This document shows positions 9,001 to 18,322 of a DNA stretch of 36,772 nucleotides, piece by piece. The DNA lies in the NCBI GenBank assembly GCA_943704525.1, contig CALSCQ010002405.1:1-36772 (forward strand). The letters run 5' to 3'. How positions within the stretch are numbered: the stretch's first letter is position 1; each line of letters opens with the position of its first letter. The notes beneath the pieces were generated by a model. It had not been told where the DNA came from and searched no databases. It saw only the letters and a program-made list of their open reading frames with translations. A program made the position numbers and the translations under genes. The DNA comes from Pigoraptor vietnamica. Taxonomy: Eukaryota; Opisthokonta; Filasterea.

Positions 9001-12000
9001 GTCCTTGAGCTGCCTGTAGATGGTCTCGCGGACGAGGCTGGCAATTTCAGGCCGCATGCGGTACTGCTGGTCCAGCGTAACGTACTGCAGCCCCTGTGCC
9101 CTCAGCGCCGCGCTGCTCCCCCCGCGCGCGTCGTTTCTTTTCGCGCGATCTTCGACGATGCGCACGAGGCGCTCGAACGTCGATAGGTCGAGGTCGTAAG
9201 CGCCGCCGGACGCGACTGTCAGCGCGTGCTCGGCCACTTTGGGGCGCAGCTGCTTGTGGTCGCCGATCAGGATGAGCTGGTCGTTGTGCTCGGTGAGCGC
9301 CGCCAGAATTTGGGCCTCGAGCACTTCTCCGGCCTCTTCGCAGATGAGCACGCGCGCGCCGAGAGCTCGCAAGAGCGCCCCGTGGCGCGCGCACCCGCTC
9401 GTCGTCATGCCCACGACCTTGGCGCCCTGCAGCACACGCAGGTCGCTGGACAGCGAGATCTCGGCGATGCGCGCGCACAGGGACTCGTGCTTTCGGAGCG
9501 CGCCCCTCAGCTCGTCGGTTGCCACCTCCCGCACGAGTCGCATGCACGCGTCCACCACGCGCCGCCTCTCCACGCGCGACAATGTCCACGCCGAACGCGA
9601 AGGGGATGCTTCCTGTACGACGATTCTGCCCGCGCGCCTGTGTTCGACCGCCGCCGCTCCAGTGCCCAGCGCGTCAAAGCGGTTGAGCGTCTCGACGTGT
9701 TCGCGCTGGTGGCCGCGTGTGTCGGTCGCGCGAGGGCTGCCCTGCACCCACTGCGACCACGCGTCCTTCACCCGCCCCTGGAAGGCATATCCGTCTTCGC
9801 CGACTTCGAACTCGTCTGCAATGTCGGGGTAGAGCACCCTCAGCGTGTCGGCGATATCCTTCCACTCGCTCGTGGGGCGCGTCGCGCGGCGGAGGGCGTC
9901 CACGAGGAGTTTCTCGACGTCTTCCTTCGCCGCCTGCAACTCCTTTTTCGCCCTATAAGCGTACTGGGTCAGGTTGCCGATGCGGAGTTTGTGCAGGCTG
10001 CGGGCTTGGAGCTTCTCGTTCCGGCTGCGGCCGCCGACGCGCACGGTGTCCTCGAGCGAGACAATCCCTCCGTCCGCAATCGCCTCGAGGAACTGGTCGA
10101 GCGCGTGGTTGGTGAAGCACATGCAAACGATGGGCGTAATGCCGCGCTTCGCCAGTATGCGCGCGACCAGCACGCCCACGTGCGTCTTGCCGGTGCCCGG
10201 GGGGCCCTGCACGAGCGCCACTCGTCGCGTGAGCATGGCGGCAATGGCGTCCAACTGCGTGCCGTCCGCCAGCATGTCCCCCTGCAGCGCGAACGCACGC
10301 AGCGCAGCGCGCACTTCGCCGAAATCCCCGAACTTGATCAATGCGTTGCCGGCCTTTGGGTGTCCCTTCGCGAGGAGCGGGGACACGTCGACGGTTGTGC
10401 CGGGGGGAAGGAATGCCGGCGGCTGCGACGCGTCCGAGTGGGGTGTCGCGGCCTCTGCAAGCGTCTCGACCATCGGGTAGAGCGGGCGCTTCGGGTCCTG
10501 CAGTGCCGCGATGACGGGGCTGTAGCCGACGTAGAAGTGACCGTGCACGAGGATGAGGACGTCTTCGACCCCCTGGACGTCCTCGCCCACCGCCCGTTGG
10601 CCGATGCGCGCGACGGCGGTGATGTCCTCTGCGCTCAGCAGCTTGAGCCAAACGTGGCACCGGTTGGGCTCGAGCGCGTCCGGTTGCTCCTCTTCTTTGG
10701 TGCGCCGCGGCGGATGCGCAACGACTGCGAAGACGAGCCTCGCAGCCGCGAGATTGTGTGCGCGCGGGGCCCCATCGCCCCTTGCCAACGTCACGCCCAG
10801 TGCCACGCAGACGAGCGAGTCAACCTGGGGTCCGTACGCGGCCCACGCCTCCGCGCGCTTGTTGTCGTCCTTCTCTCGCGAAAGAAACCCCAGCTGGCGC
10901 ACGGAGACGCACGCTATGGCGCCATCCAGGCCGAATCCCATCCGCTCAAAGCACGCGTGGCGGAGCACGTGCACGGACGCGTCGCCCTCGCGCGGGGTAC
11001 CGCCCGGGCGACCGGCGATGTCGCACGTGACCTTGACACGTCCGCTCGCTCCTCCCTTGGGGCCGATAGGGCGGGCGAGCCACGCGCACACAGCGCGTTG
11101 ATAGGCCGCCAGCATGTCGTGGCGGAGGAGGCGCACGTGGTGTTCCAGCAGGGCGTTGGCGTCCGGAGGGACCTGGTACGCGCGCGTGAGGTACGGCGCA
11201 TCGATGCACAGCACCTCGTCCTGCGTCGGCGCAGTGCGTATGTCGCGAAAGTTGGTCTTGTCGTTGTCGTGGCGACCGCCGGGAGGCCTCTGCGGCGGTC
11301 CGCTGTCTGACGGCTGGGCGTCGTCGGGGGGAGGTGGTTGGGCGCGTTGCAGTGCGGCTAGGAGCCAGCGGAGGTGGTCGCTGCCGCGCGGTGCGTCCCT
11401 GCCGCTCCCCTTGCCTCGATGCACCGCGCGGGCCTCGAGCTGTGCCAGGCCGGTGACGAACTCGTTGATGTGTCTGGACGCGAGTGCGTCGGGCAGTCGC
11501 ATGATGATGGCGCGCACAAGCGATGCGAGGGTCGCGACGGCTCCGAGTAGCCCGCCCACGCGCTCCCACTCGCTCGCTTCGCCAAGGGAAAACGCGATTG
11601 GGTCGACCTCGGCCAGCGCACGGAGGCACTCGAGGGCGTTGCGGAGGAAGAGCGCGTTTGCGTGCACGTGCGCGTAGATGCCGCACACTTGCGACTCCAT
11701 GGGCGTGTGCGTGAAGCGGGAATCGATGGCCAGACGGGCGAGGGACAGCGGCCCCGCGAGGAACGAGAACTCCCTTTCGCTCACCGGAGCGGCGCGAAAG
11801 TCCGCCGCGAGAATTTCGTCGATGCGCGCGTGGCCGTCGTCGCTTGCGAGCACGACGAGCGCCTCCGCCGGGTCTCGCCACAGCGCCTCGAGGAATTGCG
11901 TGGCCTGGCGCGGCGTTGTTATCGCCCGCTTAACAAGTTGGCGCGGATAGGGCAGGTGGCCTGTGGGGTGTGAGTGGAGTGAGCATGGTAGCGCATGTTT

Positions 12001-12472
12001 GTGCGTGTCTACATCTTGTGGTGTCATGCCGTCGCAATGAGTTTTCAGCGCAAAAACAAAGAATTGAATTGCGAGACAGCCGCGCACCTTCCCTCTGCGC
12101 GCCCGGGGACTCGCTTTCCCCCCTCCCCCCAATGTGCCCCCTCCCTCGGCCTCGTTCGGCGAAGTGCCCCGTCCCCCGGCCTCGTTCGGCGAAGTGTCCC
12201 CTCCCCCGGCCTCGCTCTTCAAAGTGTCCTCTCCCCCGGCCTCGCTCTTCAAGGTGCCCTCGCCCGCGCCCTCTTCCACGCCACTCTGAATGGCCCCGTC
12301 CACGACCGTTCGGGCTCCCACGGCCGCGGAAGGGAACACCGCGCGCGGCGCCCGAGGTATGCCGTTCGTCGTCATTTTCTTCGCGCGCGCTCGACTCGCC
12401 ATTGGGCCAGGTGCGCGCGAAGGTCGTCCGGTAGGCCGTGCCTTGTAAGTCCGGTGGGCGCGTTTGCACCAT
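6073..12472 (-). CDS. ZNFX1: ZNFX1-like RNA helicase with NFX1 zinc repeats and RZ finger
   Basis: Two exons (12472-12088 and 11960-6073) encode 2,090 residues; human ZNFX1 has about 1,900. The splice (GTGCGC...CACAG, 127 nt) is forced by frame: it joins the RG-repeat frame to the helicase frame. Domains: RG-rich tail (about 45-105); divergent N-terminal half; SF1/UPF1-type helicase core with Walker A GPPGTGKT (714-721), motif II EEAGE (1003-1007), GDHKQLRP, VDNFQGEE (1255-1262) and NVALSRAR (1289-1296); a run of NFX1-type Cys/His repeats (CGHxC...; about 1340-1650); a RING-like CGHAF...CPHC segment; a long Ala/Arg-rich coiled coil; and the RZ finger starting W2026-K-T-C-P-N-G-H, with C2029, H2033, C2049 and C2052. 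Animal ZNFX1 is an interferon-induced dsRNA sensor, and worm ZNFX-1 acts in small-RNA inheritance. It sits head to head with the RIG-I-like gene. An antiviral or small-RNA role here is inference. Confidence 0.95.
11961..12087 (-). other. Intron of the ZNFX1-like gene
   Basis: The donor is GTGCGC at the high-coordinate end and the acceptor is CACCCCACAG at the low end. The open frame happens to run through it, so a single-exon reading gives a wrong N-terminus. Removing 127 nt switches to the frame that encodes the regular Arg-Gly repeats. Confidence 0.85.
12138..12270 (-). repeat. In-frame 30-bp repeat encoding an RG-rich tail
   Basis: Four to five imperfect 30-bp units inside exon 1 of the ZNFX1-like gene encode ten-residue units of the form GHF-E/A-ERGRGR. 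The unit length keeps the frame. RG-rich tails of this kind bind RNA, are targets of arginine methyltransferases and favour granule formation in many RNA helicases. Confidence 0.8.
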
Positions 12473-13000
12473 AGCTGTAGCCGGTTGACCGCGCGTGGCT
12501 GGTTGCCGATGTGTCGCAGCGAGGGTGATGTCAACGCGCGACCTTGCTCTGGCAGACTGTGTCAGTGAGGGTGACGTTGCGCTGTGTTTTATGTGCGCAT
12601 GCGGGGGCGCGCGTGTGCCTCTGGGAGTGAGTGAGTGAGTGTGTTGCGTCAGTAAGGTGCGGCGTGAGCGTGGCGTGGAAATCTGTCGGTTAGCCATGTT
12701 TGTCGCAAAGTTGGACAATTCATCCGGGGTGGTCCAATACACGGCCATAGTAATCACTCGCCGAGTGAACCGCCTCGTCACCACTCCCACACTGGGCACT
12801 CACTCCTCCCACACTGGGCACTCACTCCTCCCACACTGGGCACTCACTCCTCCCCCTCTGCCCTCGCATATATACATAGATAACAATCGTGTCGGCGTCT
12901 CCTTCGACGACTGCTCCATAACTGCTCAGTCTCGTCGATTTTGTTGCAAATCGCTCTCTGATTTGGCTCTGTGAATTCAACTGAAGACTGAAGACGAAAA
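12473..13000. promoter_or_regulatory. Divergent promoter between the two helicase genes
   Basis: About 0.53 kb separates the ATG of the ZNFX1-like gene (minus, 12472) from the ATG at 13001 (plus). It contains three near-identical 23-bp tandem units (about 12787-12853, core ACTGGGCACTCACTCCTC) and a TATA-like stretch CATATATACATA (12866-12877) about 130 bp before the plus-strand ATG. A shared control region for both genes is likely from the layout, but no known operator was recognised. Confidence 0.5.
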
Positions 13001-13870
13001 ATGAGCGAAGGCGGCTCTGCCGGCACGTCAGTCGCACTGCCCTCGTTGAGCGCAAACGACGTGGACTCTTACTTCTCACAACCAGCAGAGCTGCAGGACG
13101 CCGCAGAGCTGCAGTTCTCGCCCGAAGCTGCCGCATGCACGGAGGGGTGGGTGGGCTGACGTTACTCACGACGGCCTGTTGCGCCCTTTTGTAGTGAAGG
13201 TCCAAACGGCAGAAGAACCACACGTGCATGAGAGAGAGGCCCTCGCACGCCTAGCTCCACCCGCTCATCTGCGTTCCCGGCTGCCGCCCGCAGAGTGACT
13301 GTGCATCTCACCGTCCTCGAGGACCCCGGCAGCGGGTACACCTGGCTGTTCGCTACGGAGGCCCCCGGAGAGGCCAACGTACGCCTCAACCTGCGCATTC
13401 CCGCCATTCCGTCCTCACTGCAGAGCCGCCACGCATGCCCCGTCCCGCCTTTGACCCTCACCCTGCGCGCACTCGACGACGTCGGCGAATGGTGGCCCTT
13501 CCGCACTGACGTCGCTCTGACGGCGTCGCTATACCTGCTGAACCGCCCCCTCACCGCAGCCGGCGAGCCGTCCCCCGAGGCCCTTCACTTCAGAAGCGCC
13601 GTCGCGCTAACTCCGTCGATCGGTGCGACAGACGTCGTCTTTTCTCCCCCGCCCTCCCTCACGCGCTTCCCCGGCCGAGTCGCCCTTAAAGATTTCCGCG
13701 AACGACGACGGACTCTTGGCCTTGACGGCACTCTGAGCGACGAGGCATGGCGGTCGGGGTTCCACTTTGGCCTTGCGATCGGTCGCAGGGACACGGTGAC
13801 CGGCGCACGACGCGCAGACGATGTGCCGCTTGTGCTTGTAGGGCCGTTCCGCCTCATAACTCACGAGGGA
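13001..13870 (+). CDS. MATH/TRAF-C-like segment, probably 5' part of the RIG-I-like gene
   Basis: Exon 1 (13001-13146) starts at an ATG in good context (AAAAATGAG). A GTGGGT...CGCAG intron (13147-13293) keeps the frame, and exon 2 runs from 13294. Third-position G/C is about 80% to about 13680 and then falls to about 65%. A segment reading EWWPFRTDVALT...LLNR, later FPGRVALKDF and GLDGTL, recalls the MATH (TRAF-C) fold, whose members carry a WPF...V.L.LL signature and end in a FP.F...DF...DGTL block. The resemblance is weak. The frame stays open to 14170, but after about 13760 it stops looking like protein, so a second intron is likely. Its donor could not be fixed. Because no promoter is visible before the next coding stretch (about 14073), I favour one gene containing MATH-like, CHAT and helicase parts, but two genes are possible. 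Confidence 0.5.
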
Positions 13871-14044
13871 AATCGCGCCCATCCGAAGCGCAGACACCTG
13901 CGCAATGAGGGCCTCCATGTGTTGCCGTGCGGGGTTGTGGGGTGCCAAGGAGAGACGCACGGCCTCTGCCAGTTCCTTGACGCTCGGTGTCGAGCTGTCG
14001 GGCGCCAGGGACTGCCTCACGGTCTCCACCACGCTGGTGCGATT
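13607..14044 (-). other. Antisense coding-like stretch, unresolved
   Basis: On the minus strand, roughly 14044 to 13680 reads as a well-behaved protein segment. It has two similar amphipathic phrases (ETVRQSLAPD and EAVRLSLAPH) about 20 residues apart, then a CASC motif, with G/C-rich third positions. It ends at a stop at 13607. No ATG or donor-acceptor pair gives it a clear 5' end, and it overlaps the 3' part of the plus-strand exon above. It may be the last exon of a convergent gene, or a chance mirror of codon bias in an intron. Confidence 0.3.
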
Positions 14045-14166
14045 GCGAATTGCGCTCACGCGCGGCCGGCAGCGATGCCGACGAGTGCGCAGACAGCGAG
14101 TGCGACTGCGACGAATGCGTCGGCAGCGAGGAAGTCGCGTCTGTTCCCCTGGACAATGGGGCGACG

Positions 14167-16934
14167 ATGACGACGCAGGCCGCAGCTCGCAATGCGAACG
14201 CCAACACACTCGATGACGCCCTTCGCGACGCCCAGAGGATATTCGAGCAGGTCGACTCCGTTCGCCAGGCAGCCAACGGGAGGAGGCCGTGCGCAAGCGC
14301 GCGTCGGTCATTGCGCGCATCGCCGAGGACATCGCACGATGCCGGGAGGGGCGGGAGTCGCCGCCGCATGTCGTGTGCGTCGTACAGGGCACGGCCGAGG
14401 GACGGCGCGAGGCCACGGCCATCGAAGACACCGTTGGCGCGCTCCGCCTCACGCGTATCGAGGGGGGCGACTGGCTCGGCGCACTCATGAGAGAGCTGAG
14501 CGCCCGCGCCGGCGTCCCCACTGCGGTGCACATCGGCATGCACGGCGGCGCGAGGGGGCTTCACGAAGAAGGGAGCGCGTCCGTCGTGTCTTGGCAGCAG
14601 CTGGCGAGGGCATTGGAGGAGAGTGCGAGTCACGTGCACGTCGTGGTGCTGGCTGCATGTGGTGCGCGCAGCCACGCGCGGATGGTTGCTGCCGCTGGTA
14701 TTCCCGTCGTGTACCCCCAGGCCAGTGTGATTAGCAACGCCGCCGCCGTGCGCCACGCGCGCCGCTTTTACGCATATCTGACGCACAGTTCGGAAAAGGC
14801 CGTCGTGGACGCGCTGGACATCGCCAATAGACTGGACGAGGAGGAGGAGGAGGTGGCGGACAGCGGCTGCTCCGAAGCACGGGGCGACCGTGCGCTCCGC
14901 CCGTTTGCGCTCGTGCGATCGGGCGAGGCAGCCTACGAGCCACGCCCTTACCAGGACGAGGTGGTCGAGGCGTGCTTTCACAACGGTCGTTACGTCAACA
15001 CGATCATCGTCACGCCGACGAACAGCGGCAAGACGCACATGGCCGCCCGCGTGGTGCGGCGCATTCGTGCACAGGGCAATGGCGCGGTCGTCGTCGTCTG
15101 CGAACGGGAGGTCCTCGCCCAGCAGCTCGCATCCTCCTTGGCGGATGCGCTCGGGGCTACTGCCAGTGGCGACGCGATCGAAGTCGAGGCGTTCTCCGCT
15201 GGGCGCAATGCGCTGCGCTTCGTCGACGTCGTGCGCAGCAAAGGCGTTGCCGTGATCACCGCGGGGATGCTGAAGGACATGCTGCGCTTGGGGACTGTCG
15301 CGCTCACATCCGTCGCACTGCTCGTGTTTGACGAGTGCCACGAGTGCGCCGGCGAGTCGCCCGCTTCTGTCATCCTCAACGACTACTGGCGGCCGCTGCA
15401 CGTGACGCGCGGCGCAGCGCCCGCAATTCTCGGCATGACGGCGACGCCGTGGAAGGGCGCGACGGCCGGGTCGCCCGCCGCTGCACTCAGCCGCCTGTGC
15501 GACAACATGCACTGCCACAACATCGCCACGGTTGTACGAGAGAAGGCGTCGCTCGAGGCCGTCGTCGGCCACCGCGTCGAGACAGAGGCGCTCGCGGAGC
15601 GGCGGTCGGGCGGGGCGGATGGCGTGTGCGAGCACCTCCGCGCACTGTTCGCCAATTTGTGCGGCCAACTGCGGGTGGGCGACGCGATCACCGAGCGGTG
15701 GAGTGACGAGGCGGCGCTTTGTACGTTTGCCCACAGCGTCGATAAGATTGGGAGGGAGCGGCGCAGCAGTAGGGTCTCTGCGTGCGGGCGCCTTATCCGC
15801 GCAGTCGCCGATGCTGTCTACGCGCTCAAGTGCGTCGGCGGGGACGCAGCCCTCGCGTCCATCGCACGCGCCATCGACGAAGAGGAGCTCATCGAGGACG
15901 AGGGCACGCGCGGCGTTTTGCGCGAGGCTGCGCCCGTCGTCCACCGCCTGCGCGCCGCGATTTGCCCGGAGCCGACTGCCGCGGAGGTGCTCGAGCGCCT
16001 CAGCCCCGTGGCGCGTCGTGCATTTCGCGTGCTCCAAGAGCGCACCCACAACGGCGAGGGCGGGCAGGCCATCCTCATGTGCACGCGGCGCACCGAGTGC
16101 GAGGCCGTGTGGAGCGCACTCGCTGTCGCAATGCCGACGCTGCACCCGGTGCGACTGCTCGGAGAAATGCAGCCGGAGGAGGCCGCGCAGAGCTACAGGA
16201 ACTTTCGGCGGGGCGTCGCGCGCGTTCTTGTTACGACGCCCATCGCCCACTGCGGGCTCGATTTCCCGGGCTGCGGGACGCTCGTTGCGCTGTGCCTCCG
16301 GCTGTCCGCGGTCGACACGATACAAGCGCGCGGCCGCGTGCGCCACCGTGGAGGCAAATTCGTCGCCATCGACTACGAGGACACCCGCATTGCGCAGAGC
16401 GTCGAAAGGGCCACGCGCGTGCACGCCGAGGGCGATATTGCACTCGCCCGGCACGTGAGCCGACAGACCGATGCGACGGTCGCGTCCCACGCAGTACAAG
16501 ATCGCCTGCACGCACAGCGCGAGGAACAGCGCGAGAAGGAGCGGAGGGCCCGCGAGACAACGCGCGCGGCCCATGCGGCGGTCTACCGCCTGGCAGACTA
16601 CCGCATCACGTGCCGCAGGTGCCACGAAGCCATCGCCCCGGCCACCGCGCTCGTCCTGTACGACGGCTGCCAGCTGTGCGTGCGCGAGGGCCATGCACTC
16701 GTGTCACTGCAGCAGCAGACAGGCGGCACCGAGCCGCTTGCATGCCCACGGTGCAGGAGTCACGTGGCGCACATGTTCCGCCTCCGCCGCGAGGCTGTTG
16801 CACTGCCATCACTGAAGCGTGAGACGGTGTACCTCAGTGGGGACGGGCGCGAGGACGTGCTCGGAACGGACATTGTCAACACATTCGAACACGAGTTGGA
16901 GCGGCGGGGCATGCAAGGCGTTGCGCGGCATTAA
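14167..16934 (+). CDS. CHAT protease-RIG-I-like helicase fusion
   Basis: The main frame opens at 14289 (GTG, counted here as residue 1) and runs 881 residues. Its coding signal continues upstream in a neighbouring frame to an ATG at 14167 and on to an acceptor-like site near 14072. The switch between frames falls near 14277. Residues ~20-175 match the CHAT (caspase-like) fold: HIGMHGG with H85, VVLAACGARS with C124, then an ISNAAAVRHARRFYAYL helix. Residues ~220-720 are an SF2 helicase of the RIG-I/Dicer type: TPTNSGKT (242-249), DECH (348-351), GMTATP (382-387), a helical insertion, and QARGRVRHRGGKF (679-691). The C-terminus has C775-x2-C778 and C819-x2-C822 with a following hydrophobic LP-K strand, as in the RIG-I/LGP2 zinc domain that grips RNA ends. 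Animal relatives have CARDs, not a protease. I infer RNA-triggered proteolysis in the cytosol. Confidence 0.9.
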
Positions 16935-17290
16935 ACGGCGCCGTCGTCGAGCAAATGAGCGCAATTTTGTTCAGTCTCACTGCCAAGCGCCCCCTTCGAA
17001 TGGCAGCACTTCCCACCGGCAATCAAAGGCGCCAAATGGCACGGGGAAGACGTGCCCTTACCGCACGTGCTGGCACAGCGGCTGCGTCCCGTGCTGCTCT
17101 AGCGACCCCGCACTTAAGACGCGCGTTCTGCCCCGCCATCACAGTCCCAGATGCCAGTTCTGCGGGTAGCGATCAACTGAGTGCTCGCTCTCCCCTCCTC
17201 CGTTGACCGTGCTTTGCGGCTCACAAGTTGCACATTGCAGATCGCGAAAGAAGAGCGAAATACACGACTATCTCCCCGGCGAGGCCGAGT

Positions 17291-17321
<31 letters not shown>

Positions 17322-17760
17322 GGGGGGGGCATGAGCGCCAGTGTAGGAGAGTGACGACAGTTAGTTTGCTCTGAAAAAAAGCTGCGGATGCCTGTGATTG
17401 GAGTCACCCGTGCGGTGTTGTTTGACATGAAACCGTTCAGAAGAGAGTGGAAGAGGGTATAAGAGAGCTGAAGAGTGAAGAGTCGCTATGAACCATGCAG
17501 GCGACAGTTTGTCTGCTGAAGAGGGACGTGGATGGGCCCCCACAAGTGCGGTGTTGTGTGACATGGGCAAGGGTAGGGAGTTGAAGAGTGAAGAGTCGCA
17601 ATAAGCATGCCAGGCGACAGTTCGTCCGCTGAAGAGGGACGTGGGATGGGCGGTGTTGTGACATGAGTTGAAGAGTGGAGAGTCGCAAGCCATGCCAGTT
17701 CGCGTCTCGGATTGTTTCGACGACTTTGTTCGATGCTTTCCGATTGGTCGAACGGAGACT
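16935..17760. repeat. Intergenic region with poly-G run and degenerate tandem repeat
   Basis: No gene is seen. At 17290-17304 a short TG tract runs into about 25 consecutive G (17305-17329). From about 17340 to 17695 a degenerate unit of roughly 100-120 bp is repeated about three times. Shared words are GAAGAGTGAAGAGTCGC, GGCGACAGTT and GAAGAGGGACGTGG, each followed by GCGGTGTTGT. An ATTGGTC (CCAAT) element lies at 17742-17748. Confidence 0.75.
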
Positions 17761-17965
17761 TCTTATGTTTTATCACACAAAAAATTCGCGGTAATTATTT
17801 CATTATAAATAGGAAGAAATAGTTATTTTAATTTTTAATCGGCTTTAAAAGAATCGAAGCCTTAAAATTCGAATTTTACCTGCGATTAAGTAAACTATCG
17901 AACTCTAAAGATTTAGACTGGTTTTCTTCTCGTATTTTTGCGTTGGTTTCGCCCATTTTTCAATT
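17755..17965. other. AT-rich island upstream of the CLC gene
   Basis: About 200 bp is strongly AT-rich, with runs such as TTATTTTAATTTTTAATC, in an otherwise GC-rich window. It holds no long open frame. It may be promoter/5' leader of the CLC gene (a GTAAGG donor-like site sits at about 17982) or a fragment of foreign or organellar DNA. Confidence 0.7.
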
Positions 17966-18322
17966 CAACTTCACGAGAGAAGTAAGGGCTTCCCAAACAC
18001 GTCCAAAACCACATGCCACAAGCCACACGACACACACACACGCACGCACACACGCACACACACACACACACGGTCAAAGCGACAGACGCACTGTGGCCCC
18101 CTCGCAGACAGAGAACGGCCCATTCTGCAGCCCAGCGACCTCTTAGTAGCGGACGCCGCTGACACGTCGTGTGGGCTTCAGGCAGATGCATTGACAGCTC
18201 GGTTTGAAGACCACGGCGGGGTGGTAGCGGGCAACGCGCAGGCCCTGAGCGCACTCTTTCGGCAGCGGTGGCCACGACGCGCTTGCGTGCGTGCGTGTGC
18301 GCCCATTGGGCCAGGCGGAAGG

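Noticed and set aside
6901-11310. Plus-strand open frames of 611 and 694 residues over the ZNFX1-like gene
   Set aside because: Shadows of the minus-strand helicase. Composition is dominated by Arg/Ala/Val without motifs, while the minus frame carries every UPF1-type and NFX1 motif.
12473-12799. Upstream ATG start for the ZNFX1-like gene at 12799 on the minus strand
   Set aside because: The extra 109 residues are Ser/Thr/His-rich, show no third-base bias and run through the repeat-bearing promoter; the ATG at 12472 directly precedes good coding sequence.
14251-14282. 32-nt intron joining the two frames of the CHAT-helicase gene
   Set aside because: It begins GTC rather than GTG as in all other introns here, is far shorter than any other, and would remove residues that read as good coiled coil.
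13854-16694. 946-residue open frame on the minus strand across the CHAT-helicase gene
   Set aside because: Antisense shadow: GC-rich codon bias keeps the mirror frame open. The plus strand has all helicase and zinc motifs, and the minus product has no recognisable domain in this part.
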